From NCBI GenBank assembly GCA_964563495.1, contig CAZLYK010000026.1:1-51287 (forward strand): 51,287 nt of DNA. The letters are read 5' to 3'. The translations under genes were made by a program, and so were the position numbers. Shown here piece by piece: positions 42,398-51,233 of this stretch. The notes beneath the pieces are model-generated. The model searched no databases and had not been told where the DNA came from. It worked only from the letters and a program-made list of their open reading frames with translations. Each line of letters starts with the position of its first letter. The first letter of the stretch is position 1. The stretch is from CAZLYK01 sp964563495 (lineage in GTDB: Bacteria > Acidobacteriota > Blastocatellia > RBC074).

Positions 42398-45184
42398 ATG
42401 ATAACCGGCCTACTCGCTCTCGCTACTCTGTCTCTGGCAACCGGCTCGCACGCGCTGATTCGGATCGATGCGATCGAAGGTCCAAACGCGGGTCCGGCAG
42501 GCGCCGTCGCGCCACAGGTCCAACGACAGACCGGCGAGATTTACCTGGAAGTGAAAGACCCTTCGGGCAAGGAGATGGAGGCGGTTGGAAAGCTTGTCAG
42601 CCTTTCGAGCGGGGTGGAGCGCAGTTTTCAAACGGATAAGCGAGGCAGGCTGACTTTGGATAAATTGCCCTTCGGTCGTTATCGCCTGGAAGTGGGCCGT
42701 GAGGGATTCACCGGACAATCTGTCTTGCTCGATGTTCAATCGGCGACGCCCACCGTGCGTACCGTGACGCTGACGATTGGCTCCTTGGCTTTCAATATCG
42801 ACGTCGTCGCCGCCACGCCGCTGCCCGGCGCCGACCTCGAACCGGCTCAAATTCCGACCCCGGTTCAGGCGGCGCCGCTGCGGGATATCCTAGCCAGCAA
42901 TGCGCTCGACATCTCCGATTTCATGAACCGGCGTCTCATGGGCGTGCACCTCAACGAAATTCAGGGCAACCCGTATCAGGCCGATCTCAATTATCGCGGC
43001 TACACTGCATCGCCCCTGCTGGGAACACCACAGGGACTATCGGTTTATCTGGATGGTGTGCGGATCAACCAGCCATTTGGCGACGTCTTGAGCTGGGATC
43101 TGATCCCGAACTCCGCGATCTCTGAGATCGCCTTGTTGCCTGGGTCAAATCCGTTGTTCGGGCTGAACACATTGGGTGGCGCGCTCTCAATCCAGACCAA
43201 AGACGGTCGCAGCGCGCCGGGCACCGGGCTGAGTCTTAGCGGCGGCAGTTTCGGGCGCAAAGTCGTGGATTTAGAGCACGGCGGGGCTAATTCCAAGGGA
43301 TTCCACTGGTACCTCGCCGGCAATCTGTTTTTCGAAGACGGGTGGCGTGATGACTCACCCTCGAATGTTCGTCAGCTCTTCGGCAAACTCGGCTGGCAAC
43401 ACGCGGAGACCTCGCTTGGACTGACTCTGGCATTCGCCAACAATTCGCTGACCGGCAATGGCCTGCAGGAGCGGCGTTTCCTCAACCTCGATTATACGAG
43501 CGTTTATACCAAGCCCGACATCACCAGCAACCGTTCGCCATTTCTCAATTTCATCGTACGGCACGGTTTCGGCAGCACGGTCTCGGTCTCCGGCAATGCT
43601 TATTACCGGTCGATCCAGACGAACACGCTCAACGGCGATATCAACGAAGACTCGCTTGACCAGTCGGTTTATCAACCGAGCGCCGCGGATCGCGCAGCCC
43701 TGGCCGCCGCCGGTTACACGGGATTCCCGGCGAGCGGCGCGACGGCGGCAAACACGCCGTTCCCGTTCTGGCGCTGCCTCGCCCAATCACTGCAACGCGA
43801 TGAACCGGCGAAGAAATGCAACGGGCTGCTCAACCGCACACACAGCGATCAAAACAGCTCCGGTGTCTCAGCGCAGTTGACGTGGGTTGGATTTCTGCGC
43901 GGCCGGCGCAATCAACTAACGGCGGGCGCAGCCTACGACCGCAGCCGGGTAGATTACCGGCAAACCACACAACTTGGCTATCTCAATCCCGACCACAGTC
44001 TGACCGGCGTCAACTCATTCGGTGACGGAGTGACGGGCGGCGACCTGGACGGCAGGCCTTACGACACGCACGTCGGGCTCAACGGGCGCATTCAAACCTT
44101 CAGTCTTTACGCGACCGATACGCTTGCGGTCGGCGACAGGTGGTATTTTACGCTGTCCGGACGCTACAATCGGGCGACGGTCAACAACCGTGACCTGATC
44201 AGACCCGGCGGCGGCCCTGGCTCACTCGAGGGGCGGCATGTCTTCGAGCGGTTCAATCCGGCTGCCGGTTTCACCTTCCGATTTTTCCGCCGCGTAAACG
44301 CATATGCCAGCTACAGCGAGGGCAACCGCGCGCCGACTTCCGTCGAACTCGGCTGCGCCGATCCGGAGGAGCCGTGCAAACTGCCCAACGCCATGGCGGG
44401 TGATCCACCGCTCAAGCAGGTCGCCACCCGAACTGTAGAAGCGGGATTGCGCGCCGGGCAGGAAAGCCGGGTCGGTTGGAATGTCGGCTGGTTCCGTGGC
44501 GAAAACCGCAACGACATCCTTTTCGTGTCATCGGAACAGACCGGTTTCGGCTATTTCAAGAATTTCGGCAGAACACGCCGCCAGGGACTGGAAGCAGAGA
44601 TCGATACTCACATCTGGCGCTTTAGTCTGGGGGGTGGGTACACCTTCCTTGCCGCGACCTATCAAAGTCTGGATCGTGTCAATGGTTCGAGCAACAGCAG
44701 CAGTGATGCCGAGGCCGGAGGACTGGAAGGCCTGATCGAGATCGAACCGGGCGCACGCATTCCGCTGATCCCGCAACACATGCTTAAGCTGTTTGCCGAC
44801 CTGCAGGCCACCAGCAAGTTTTCAGTGAATCTGGGTCTCGTGGCGGTGTCGAGTGCTTACGCGCGCGGGAACGAAAACAACCTGCACGAACCCGATGGCG
44901 CTTACTACCTGGGTTCCGGCAAATCGCTGGGTTATGCCGTGACCAACCTCGGAGCGCGCTATCAATGGTGTCGAAAGGTTGAGCTTTTTGTCCGCATCAA
45001 CAACCTCTTCGACCGGCGTTATCAAACCGCCGCACAGCTTGGTCCGACTGGGTTCACGCTGGAAGGTAACTTTATCGCCAGGCCCTTCGAGGCCGTCAAT
45101 GGTGAATTTCCCCTTCTGCACACAACTTTTTATGCGCCCGGCGCTCCGCGCGGAGCCTGGGTTGGAATAAAGATAAAGTTCTGA
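42398..45184 (+). CDS. TonB-dependent outer-membrane receptor
   Basis: 928 residues. A signal peptide (about 1-19) precedes a carboxypeptidase-regulatory-like beta-sandwich (about 45-125, GEIYLEVKDPSGKEM...FTGQSVLLDVQ). The plug domain follows (about 160-290, with GLSVYLDGVRINQPFGDVLSWDLIP and NPLFGLNTLGGALSIQTKDG), then a 22-strand-type barrel with alternating aromatic segments. The C-terminus is GAWVGIKIKF, with the terminal Phe expected for outer-membrane insertion. A pair of cysteines in CADPEEPC lies in a predicted loop. No TonB box could be assigned. The ligand is unknown; the lack of adjacent SusD makes a glycan system less likely. It converges on the HD gene with 6 bp between the stops. 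Confidence 0.93.
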   Translation: MITGLLALATLSLATGSHALIRIDAIEGPNAGPAGAVAPQVQRQTGEIYLEVKDPSGKEMEAVGKLVSLSSGVERSFQTDKRGRLTLDKLPFGRYRLEVGREGFTGQSVLLDVQSATPTVRTVTLTIGSLAFNIDVVAATPLPGADLEPAQIPTPVQAAPLRDILASNALDISDFMNRRLMGVHLNEIQGNPYQADLNYRGYTASPLLGTPQGLSVYLDGVRINQPFGDVLSWDLIPNSAISEIALLPGSNPLFGLNTLGGALSIQTKDGRSAPGTGLSLSGGSFGRKVVDLEHGGANSKGFHWYLAGNLFFEDGWRDDSPSNVRQLFGKLGWQHAETSLGLTLAFANNSLTGNGLQERRFLNLDYTSVYTKPDITSNRSPFLNFIVRHGFGSTVSVSGNAYYRSIQTNTLNGDINEDSLDQSVYQPSAADRAALAAAGYTGFPASGATAANTPFPFWRCLAQSLQRDEPAKKCNGLLNRTHSDQNSSGVSAQLTWVGFLRGRRNQLTAGAAYDRSRVDYRQTTQLGYLNPDHSLTGVNSFGDGVTGGDLDGRPYDTHVGLNGRIQTFSLYATDTLAVGDRWYFTLSGRYNRATVNNRDLIRPGGGPGSLEGRHVFERFNPAAGFTFRFFRRVNAYASYSEGNRAPTSVELGCADPEEPCKLPNAMAGDPPLKQVATRTVEAGLRAGQESRVGWNVGWFRGENRNDILFVSSEQTGFGYFKNFGRTRRQGLEAEIDTHIWRFSLGGGYTFLAATYQSLDRVNGSSNSSSDAEAGGLEGLIEIEPGARIPLIPQHMLKLFADLQATSKFSVNLGLVAVSSAYARGNENNLHEPDGAYYLGSGKSLGYAVTNLGARYQWCRKVELFVRINNLFDRRYQTAAQLGPTGFTLEGNFIARPFEAVNGEFPLLHTTFYAPGAPRGAWVGIKIKF

Positions 45185-45190
45185 AATCGG

Positions 45191-45796
45191 CTAAGGTGTC
45201 GGAAAAGTTTGGGCTGGCTCAGCCCCGGACCTCTTTAGTCCGAGTTCTTCCTGGATTTCCTTCAAGGCCCCGATCAGGAACGCGCAGTGCTCGTCAAAAC
45301 TCAACTCCAACTCTTCCGCGCCTTTCCAGAGATCGTCGCGGTTGATCGTCCGGGCGAAAGCCTTATCCTTGATCCGCTTTTTGACTGATGAGACTTCCAA
45401 GGTATCGAAGCTCTTATCCGGCCGCACCAGCGCGCAGGCGGTCAGGAACCCGCACAACTCGTCGGTCGCAAAGAGGGCGTGCTCAAACAGGCTCTCGCGT
45501 TTAACCCCGGTGTAATCCGCGTGCGAGAGGATAGCCCGGATAATATCTGACGGGTATCCCTTCTCCCGCAGGACTTCCGATCCGAGTTGTGGGTGTCGCT
45601 GGTCGGGATAACACTCATAATCGAAATCGTGAAGCATCCCCGCCAGACCCCAACGATCCTCGTCCTGGTTGTATTTGCGCGCGTAAGCCCGCATGGCGTG
45701 CTCGACGGCGCGCGCGTGTTTGCGCAGGCTCTCGCCCTCGGTCCATTGACATAATAATTCCCACGCCTCCGCGCGTGATGGTAATCGCTCGCTCAT
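45191..45796 (-). CDS. HD-domain phosphohydrolase
   Basis: 201 residues of the small HDIG-type hydrolase group. The metal-binding residues appear as H27 (LRKHARAVEHAM), H56-D57 (AGMLHDFDYECYP), H68 (RHPQLG) and H92 (ILSHADYTG). Such proteins usually hydrolyse nucleotides or related phosphates; the substrate is not evident. No signal or membrane segment is seen, so it is cytoplasmic. The gene is preceded by a structured leader (45894-45999) and a repeat, suggesting it is controlled at transcription elongation. Upstream it is divergent from the ABC exporter. Confidence 0.9.
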   Translation of the reverse strand: MSERLPSRAEAWELLCQWTEGESLRKHARAVEHAMRAYARKYNQDEDRWGLAGMLHDFDYECYPDQRHPQLGSEVLREKGYPSDIIRAILSHADYTGVKRESLFEHALFATDELCGFLTACALVRPDKSFDTLEVSSVKKRIKDKAFARTINRDDLWKGAEELELSFDEHCAFLIGALKEIQEELGLKRSGAEPAQTFPTP

Positions 45797-45812
45797 GGTC
45801 TGCTCCTACGAA

Positions 45813-45876
45813 AAGAGGCCGGATGCCGGGGGAAGAAGTCCGATCCCAGCATCCAGCCTCCAGCACCCAGCCTCTT
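45813..45876. repeat. GGATGCT heptamer inverted element
   Basis: AAGAGGC at one end pairs with GCCTCTT at the other. One arm has GGCCGGATGCCGGGG; the other has heptamers CCAGCAT, CCAGCCT, CCAGCAC, CCAGCCT. The core GGAAGAAG matches, in reverse orientation, the TTCTTCC core of the element at 13762-13821. It lies between the HD gene start and its leader. Confidence 0.7.
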
Positions 45877-45893
45877 TCCGGAAAAGAGAAGCT

Positions 45894-45999
45894 AAAAAAG
45901 GCTTTCAGCCGCCAGGTCACTGGGGATCAGCGGATCGCTCCACCGAGATAATTTGCCTGACGGCTGAAATTGGCAAGGTCTAATTTGAAGTTTCCTGCT
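45894..45999 (-). ncRNA. Candidate structured leader RNA of the HD gene
   Basis: Read on the minus strand, TTTCAGCCGTCAGG (45969-45956) pairs with CCTGGCGGCTGAAA (45916-45903) over 14 positions with one G-U pair. It encloses about 39 nt with an inner AGCG/CGCT pairing. GCC and six T residues (45899-45894) follow soon after. The whole would be an RNA of about 105 nt from the promoter at 46006-46033 to the T-run, about 100 nt before the HD start. It could be a riboswitch-like attenuator or a free small RNA. I do not recognise the family; the acidobacterial Acido-1 and Acido-Lenti-1 motifs should be compared. Confidence 0.42.
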
Positions 46000-46005
46000 T
46001 CTGTT

Positions 46006-46033
46006 ATCGTAATTTTGCGGCAATAATACTCAA
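46006..46033 (-). promoter_or_regulatory. Possible promoter of the HD-gene leader
   Basis: On the minus strand TTGAGT (46033-46028) and TACGAT (46011-46006) are 16 bp apart; each matches the sigma-70 consensus at four of six positions. It would start transcription near 45999, just before the structured leader. The rest of the 346-bp divergent region, up to 46143, shows no other feature. Confidence 0.4.
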
Positions 46034-46142
46034 ATCATCGTCTTCATCGAGTTTGATCGAAAATCAGGCGACGGATTAATCGTTGCATTGTGGGGTTAGA
46101 GGAGAGGGTGAGGGAGAAAGTCGGAAAATAATATGAGTAGTA

Positions 46143-47069
46143 ATGAGTGTTAAGACCAATCCATCCGGCTTCGCGATCGAAGCGCAGGATTTATTGAAAA
46201 AATTTGGAGATCTGGTAGCGGTCAACCGGGTCGGGTTCGGTGTGCGATACGGCGAAGCGTTCGGCCTATTGGGGCCGAACGGCGCGGGCAAGTCGACGAT
46301 CATGCGGATGATCTATTGCCGGACGCCGCTCAGCTCCGGCGTCTTGCGAGTGGTCGGTTTAGATGTCACGGAGCAACCACGAACGATTAAGGAGAGCGTT
46401 GGGGTCGTGCCGCAGGACAACAACCTGGACCCGGATCTGAATGTCCGCGAAAACCTCATGGTCTATGCGCGGTATTTCCGTATCCCGCGTCGTGTAGCCG
46501 AAGAGCGGGCGGACCAACTGATTGAGTTTGTCGAATTGAAAGACAAGCGGGAGGCCAGGATCGATACCCTCTCCGGTGGGATGAAGCGCCGGCTCATGAT
46601 CGCGAGGGCGTTGATCAACAACCCGCCGATCCTGATTCTGGACGAGCCGACGACGGGGCTCGATCCACACGTCCGTCTGGCGATCTGGGATAAGCTGCGG
46701 GAACTGCGCGGGCAGGGGCTGACGATCCTGCTCTCGACACATTATATGGATGAGGCGGAAAAGCTCTGCGACCGCCTGGTGATCATCGACCACGGCCAGA
46801 TCCTGGTCAGCGGCTCGCCGCGGGAGCTGATCGTCCGGCACGCCATGAATTTCGCCCTCGAAGCGCGCGGGTGCAACGGTAAACCGCTGCTCTCTGATCT
46901 GCCGCAAATCATTGCCGAGCGACGGGGCTCGACCCATTTCTACTTCGCCTCTTCAGCCGAGCAGCTCGCGCCGCTTATGCACGATTATGAAGATTACGAA
47001 ACGTATCTCAGACCGTCGAACCTGGAGGACGTCTTTTTGCGACTGACGGATCGGGATCGATTGACTTGA
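46143..47069 (+). CDS. ABC exporter ATPase, NodI/DrrA-like
   Basis: 308 residues. Walker A is GLLGPNGAGKSTIMRMI, the signature is LSGGMKRRLMIARAL, Walker B is PILILDEPTTGLDP and the H-loop is LLSTHYMDEAEKLCD. SVGVVPQDNNLDPDLNVRENL is typical of the NodI branch of ABC-2 exporters. The C-terminal 70 residues form the usual small extension. Its partner permease is at 48522, but a methyltransferase gene lies between them on the same strand, so a three-gene operon is likely. The exported compound is unknown. Confidence 0.93.
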   Translation: MSVKTNPSGFAIEAQDLLKKFGDLVAVNRVGFGVRYGEAFGLLGPNGAGKSTIMRMIYCRTPLSSGVLRVVGLDVTEQPRTIKESVGVVPQDNNLDPDLNVRENLMVYARYFRIPRRVAEERADQLIEFVELKDKREARIDTLSGGMKRRLMIARALINNPPILILDEPTTGLDPHVRLAIWDKLRELRGQGLTILLSTHYMDEAEKLCDRLVIIDHGQILVSGSPRELIVRHAMNFALEARGCNGKPLLSDLPQIIAERRGSTHFYFASSAEQLAPLMHDYEDYETYLRPSNLEDVFLRLTDRDRLT

Positions 47070-47127
47070 AAACCGTTCTGTCTGACGCCACGGCGCTCTC
47101 TACAACCTCTGGGAGTGGTTGAGAATT

Positions 47128-48519
47128 ATGAATAACCAGAGTGATAGAAAATCCGAGTTGCTGGAGTTCGGGCACGTCATGAAACGCGACTGGAATGATC
47201 GAGCCCGCCGAGACGCCAAATGGTTCATCAACACGCTTAGATTTCAGCAAACTGACAGGGAGTTCGATCAAAGCGGGGCAGTCGAGGTCGAGCGGCTGGT
47301 GCTGGCTGATCTGGACACGCTGACGCAGGGCCGCGACCCGAAAACCCTGCGCCTGCTCGAAATCGGCTGCGGCGCTGGAAGAATGACCAGGCATCTGGCG
47401 TCCGTCTTCGGCGCAGTCGTAGGCGTCGACGTCTCCGGCGAGATGATCAGCCAGGCCGGCGACCGCCTGGCCGGCGTCGCCAATGTTCAATTGCACGAGA
47501 CCAGCGGCGTCGATTTTGCCATCTTCCCTGACGAGAGCTTCGACGTCGTTCTCTCCGCCTATGTCTTTCAGCACGTGCCGAGCGTCGATGTCATCGAATC
47601 GAATATTCGTGATGCCTGGCGCGTGCTTAAACCCGGCGGCGTCTTAAAGTTTCAGACGAACAGCATCACAGCGCTCGATTTTGTCGAAACGGAAAAAGAT
47701 ACCTGGATCGGCGCGACCTATACTGAAAATGAGATTCGCCGCTTCGCCCTGGAGGAGGGGGCAAAATTGATCAGCCTCTTCGGCGCCGGAACTCAATATT
47801 GTTGGACGACGATCGGTAAGTCGGTGGGTCGCCGCTGCGGCGCAGCGTCCAAGACGCAGCCTCGAATCGAATTTTACGGCTGCACTGCAGACGCTCTGAA
47901 CAAGCAGATTCCGCTGGGCGGCGATCTGGCTTCGCTGACGGTCATCGCTTCGGGGCTCGACCGGGAAACGGCCGACTGCAACTCGGTGATCATCGAGGTC
48001 GGATGCCATCCGGCCATGCCACGCTATCTCGGTCCGATCGGGCGCAACTTTGAAGACGTCTTGAGGCGGGAGTTGGGCGAATCGCTCGAAGCCTTGACGC
48101 AGATCGAGATTGAAGTTCCGCAGGGTCTAGAGAGCGGCGTCAATCAAGTCCGCCTCTGCGCGAGTGGAGGAATATTCTCCGCACCGATCGAGGTCGAATT
48201 TTACGAAAACCTTCCGACGCCTCCGAAGATCGGGACGATCATGAATGCGCTCGATGACGGAACCGATGTCTACGCGCGCGGTGAAAAATCAAAACTGAAG
48301 ATCCTGGTTGAAGGGTTGAACGAAGCCGCGGACACGGGCAATGTCAGGGTTCAGTTCGGCGACCGGGTCGTCAAACCGAGCTTCGTGGGGTTTCTCTCGG
48401 GGAACGGGCTCTATCGGGTAGACACACAATTGCCGGATGGCGCTGCACGGGGAAGAACCGAGGTCAGAATCTATTTCGGCAACTTGCAGTCCGATCCGGT
48501 AGAGTTGGTGATTCTATAG
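47128..48519 (+). CDS. SAM methyltransferase with C-terminal Ig-like domains
   Basis: 463 residues. The N-terminal half (about 60-210) is a class I methyltransferase: LRLLEIGCGAGRMTRHLA binds SAM, VVGVDVSGEM holds the acidic residue for the ribose, and FDVVLSAYVFQHVPSVDVI and WRVLKPGGVLKFQ complete the core. The C-terminal half (about 250-463) has no catalytic motif and resembles two beta-sandwich modules (VNQVRLCASGGIFSAPIEVEFYEN; VRVQFGDRVVKPSFV), like IPT or Ig-type domains found in secreted acidobacterial proteins. That is odd for an enzyme without a signal peptide. It sits between ABC ATPase and permease genes and ends 2 bp before the permease start. I start at ATG 47128, with GGGAG upstream. 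Confidence 0.85.
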   Translation: MNNQSDRKSELLEFGHVMKRDWNDRARRDAKWFINTLRFQQTDREFDQSGAVEVERLVLADLDTLTQGRDPKTLRLLEIGCGAGRMTRHLASVFGAVVGVDVSGEMISQAGDRLAGVANVQLHETSGVDFAIFPDESFDVVLSAYVFQHVPSVDVIESNIRDAWRVLKPGGVLKFQTNSITALDFVETEKDTWIGATYTENEIRRFALEEGAKLISLFGAGTQYCWTTIGKSVGRRCGAASKTQPRIEFYGCTADALNKQIPLGGDLASLTVIASGLDRETADCNSVIIEVGCHPAMPRYLGPIGRNFEDVLRRELGESLEALTQIEIEVPQGLESGVNQVRLCASGGIFSAPIEVEFYENLPTPPKIGTIMNALDDGTDVYARGEKSKLKILVEGLNEAADTGNVRVQFGDRVVKPSFVGFLSGNGLYRVDTQLPDGAARGRTEVRIYFGNLQSDPVELVIL

Positions 48520-48521
48520 CT

Positions 48522-49298
48522 ATGTTGACGCTCAAGCAGGTGAATATCGGTGATCTGGGGCGCGTCTGGCGGCGCAACTATGACGTTTACATTCGACTTT
48601 GGCGGACGGAGATGGTGGCGCCGCTCTTCGAGCCTGTCTTTACGGTGATCGGATTTGGATGGGGAGTCGGCTCGCTCGTCGCGGGCAAGGTCATGGGCGT
48701 GCCGTATCTGACTTTCGTCGGCGCCGGGTTGCTGGCCTTCACGGCGCTGCTGCGGGCGTTGTTTGAATGCACCTACGGTTCATATTTTCGCATGGTCTAC
48801 CAGTCGACTTTCGACGCCATTCTATGTACACCGGTCGAGGTCGAGAGTCTGGCGCTGGGGGAGATCGCCTGGGGGGCGACCAAGGCGCTGCTTGACGGGT
48901 TGTTTGTCCTGATCATTTTGTCGATCTTCGGCGCGGTGCCTTCGGGTTATGGGATCTTTATTCCGATCGTACTGGCGCTCGGCGCCTTATGGGTCGCCTC
49001 GTTGTCGCTGCTCGTCACGGCGCGAATCCGCGATATCAACCACTTCAATTTCTACCTGGCTTTTGTCTTTTCGTATCTCTGGGTTTCGGGCGCGTATTTT
49101 CCGCTCGACCGCATGCCGGAATTGGTGCAGTGGATGGCCTGGTTGGTTCCGGTGACGAGTGCGGTGGACGCCTCACGCGAACTGATGATCGGCAATCTGA
49201 GCTGGAAGCTCTTGTTCGAAATGATCTATCTATCTTTGGCTTTTCTCCTGACCGCAGAGATGGCCATGCGCAGTCTGCGCCGGAGGCTGGTCAGTTGA
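48522..49298 (+). CDS. ABC-2 exporter permease, NodJ-like
   Basis: 258 residues with six predicted helices. WRRNYDVYIRLWRTEMVAPLFEPVF at the start and the ABC-2 signature region VFSYLWVSGAYFPLDRMPELVQWMAWLVPVTSAVDASRELM are typical of NodJ-like permeases. It begins 2 bp after the methyltransferase stop, so translation is probably coupled. With the ATPase at 46143 it forms a complete exporter. A repeat element follows the stop. Confidence 0.92.
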   Translation: MLTLKQVNIGDLGRVWRRNYDVYIRLWRTEMVAPLFEPVFTVIGFGWGVGSLVAGKVMGVPYLTFVGAGLLAFTALLRALFECTYGSYFRMVYQSTFDAILCTPVEVESLALGEIAWGATKALLDGLFVLIILSIFGAVPSGYGIFIPIVLALGALWVASLSLLVTARIRDINHFNFYLAFVFSYLWVSGAYFPLDRMPELVQWMAWLVPVTSAVDASRELMIGNLSWKLLFEMIYLSLAFLLTAEMAMRSLRRRLVS

Positions 49299-49302
49299 TA
49301 AA

Positions 49303-49386
49303 AATAGACAGGATTAAACAGGATCCAGGACAAACCAGAGAATAGCCCTGTTTAATCCCGCAGAAATCCGGTTAATCCTGTCTATT
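49303..49386. repeat. AATAGACAGGATT element, nearly complete copy
   Basis: The left arm AATAGACAGGATTAAACAGG, a core with CCAGGACAAACCAGAGAATA, and a right arm ending in GGTTAATCCTGTCTATT lie between convergent genes. The right end contains the TAG stop of the minus-strand MFS gene. Confidence 0.88.
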
Positions 49387-50911
49387 CCGTCTGAACCGGA
49401 TCCGCCGGGTGCCATTCGTGGTGGGCGAATTCGTGGGCTGTTCCGCCAGGCACGAAGAGTGAGACGATCGCAGTCACACAGACGGCCACGAAAACGAAAA
49501 TAAAAGCCAATCGGAGCGAGCCGGCGAGAGAATTCTGGAGGAAAGCCGAGGCGTTTTGAGACAAAGTGGCGCGAGTCTCCGGGCGGACGATCGATCCGAT
49601 CTCGCTCTGCCTGGCGAGATGCGCGATCTCGGCGGGCGCCCCGGCCAACATCCGCTTGAGACGCCAGCTCATGAGCGCCCCCATAGTTGCGGTGCCCAGA
49701 GCCGCGCCGATGTTACGAGCGAACTGGACGGTCGAGGTCGTAGTCCCCAGCAGGTGCCGCGGGACGGCGTGCTGAGCGGCGATCATGAGCGTCACCACGG
49801 TCAAGCCGCCGCCCATGCCCAGAAAGGCGATATCGAAAGATAATCTGAGCTGGGTCGTCTGGGTTGAAACCCGGGCGAGCAGGGCTGCCCCGATGAGCAT
49901 GGCCGTCATCCCAGTTAAAATTACCGGGCGATAGCCGAAACGCAGAATCAGGCGCCCGCCTATGATCGAGGAGAGCACCCACGGAATGATGATCGGAATG
50001 AGGATCTTTCCCGCCCCCGCTGCATCGGTGCCGATCACCGCCTGGACGAAGAGGGGCAGAAACGACATGGTTCCTATCAAAGCCATCATCCCGAAAAATC
50101 CGTGAGTCGTCGCCAAAACCACCATCCGGTGATGAAAGATGCCGAGCGGGAGGAGCGGCTCCGGATGCCGGCGCTCAACCCGGACGAAAATTACGAACAG
50201 CGCAAGACAGGTCAAAACGCCGGCCGCGATAAAAGTCCAGGGGAATTCCGAGCCGCGTTCGACGATCAACAAGAGCAGGATCAGACAAGCGGAAATAGTC
50301 AAAGTCCCCAGATAATCGACCGTGATCTGTTTGCGGCGCTCATATCTTTCCTGATATGCCCACCAGATCATCGCCGCCGAGAGCAGGCCGAATGGGAGGA
50401 TGATATAAAAGCTCCACCGCCACGAGATGTACTTTGTCAGATAGCCGCCGACCAGCGGCCCGATCAGGCTGGCGATCCCCCACATCCCGCTGAAGAGCCC
50501 GATCACCTTTGCCCGCTGTTCGAGCGTGAGCAGGTCGGCCACGATGGTCATCCCGATGGGGAAGAGCGCCGCTGACCCCAACCCCTGGATGACGCGAAAA
50601 GCGATCAGCTGCGGCATCGATTGCGACGCTCCGGAAAGGGCTGAGCCGATGATGAACAGAGCCAGCCCTCCGAACATCGCCGGCCGGCGGCCGATCAGGT
50701 CGGCCATCTTGCCCCAGATCGGCGTCATGACTGTCGCCGCCAGGATGTACGCCGCGAAGACCCAGCTGTAGATCTCAATCCCGCCCAGACTGGCGACCAC
50801 CGTCGGCATCGCCGTTCCGACCACGGTGCTCTCGAGCGCCCCCATAAATATCGCCATTGCGACGCCGACGAGGGTCATCTGGGTACGCAGGTCCATCTTT
50901 AATAATGTCAT
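49382..50911 (-). CDS. DHA2-type drug/proton MFS exporter
   Basis: 509 residues with fourteen predicted helices, matching the EmrB/QacA subfamily. Family landmarks: ALESTVVGTAMPTV in helix 1, the loop GKMADLIGRRPAMFGGL, motif B FRVIQGLGSAALFPIGM and motif C WGIASLIGPLVGGYLT. The long last periplasmic stretch (LARQSEIGSIVRPETRATLSQN) is usual. It exports unknown hydrophobic compounds by proton antiport; no HlyD-type adaptor or regulator is adjacent. The stop lies in a dispersed repeat. A second in-frame ATG at 50896 is possible. Confidence 0.93.
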   Translation of the reverse strand: MTLLKMDLRTQMTLVGVAMAIFMGALESTVVGTAMPTVVASLGGIEIYSWVFAAYILAATVMTPIWGKMADLIGRRPAMFGGLALFIIGSALSGASQSMPQLIAFRVIQGLGSAALFPIGMTIVADLLTLEQRAKVIGLFSGMWGIASLIGPLVGGYLTKYISWRWSFYIILPFGLLSAAMIWWAYQERYERRKQITVDYLGTLTISACLILLLLIVERGSEFPWTFIAAGVLTCLALFVIFVRVERRHPEPLLPLGIFHHRMVVLATTHGFFGMMALIGTMSFLPLFVQAVIGTDAAGAGKILIPIIIPWVLSSIIGGRLILRFGYRPVILTGMTAMLIGAALLARVSTQTTQLRLSFDIAFLGMGGGLTVVTLMIAAQHAVPRHLLGTTTSTVQFARNIGAALGTATMGALMSWRLKRMLAGAPAEIAHLARQSEIGSIVRPETRATLSQNASAFLQNSLAGSLRLAFIFVFVAVCVTAIVSLFVPGGTAHEFAHHEWHPADPVQTE

Positions 50912-50934
50912 AAAGATCGTCAGTTATAGTAATT

Positions 50935-50978
50935 TTCACGTTTGCGCGACCGCGTCCTCGCGGCCGCACAAACGTGAA
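50935..50978. repeat. 20-bp inverted repeat upstream of the MFS gene
   Basis: TTCACGTTTGCGCGACCGCG (50935-50954) and its complement with two mismatches (50959-50978) flank the loop TCCT. It lies 24 bp before the MFS start, where it could act on transcription or be a REP-like element. Confidence 0.6.
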
Positions 50979-51029
50979 GATTGTTGCTGCAGGGTAAGCA
51001 TTGATTGATGACCAATGCTGTCAGCGCAG

Positions 51030-51105
51030 TTTTTCGGTTTCGTGCGTCCTGTCAGTCGTCCTCCCTGACGGTCACGCGTCTGACAGGACGCACGAAACCG
51101 AAAAA
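51030..51105. repeat. 26-bp perfect inverted repeat with 24-nt spacer
   Basis: The arms at 51030-51055 and 51080-51105 are exact complements; each includes TTTCGTGCGTCCTGTCAG or its reverse. The outer ends are T5 and A5, opposite to a terminator's order, so a cruciform or MITE-like element is more likely. The 376-bp region from 50912 to the window end has no gene; it holds the two inverted repeats, the octamer array, and nothing else I can name. Confidence 0.7.
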
Positions 51106-51233
51106 CCGATACAGTGGTTTACGATTGCCTTCAGGAAGAAAACATAAAAAGTCTTACCACAGCCAGGCGAATACTGGCAACCGCATCTACTCAAACAAGG
51201 TAATGCCTGTTATTGACGGTAAGCAGACGGGAG

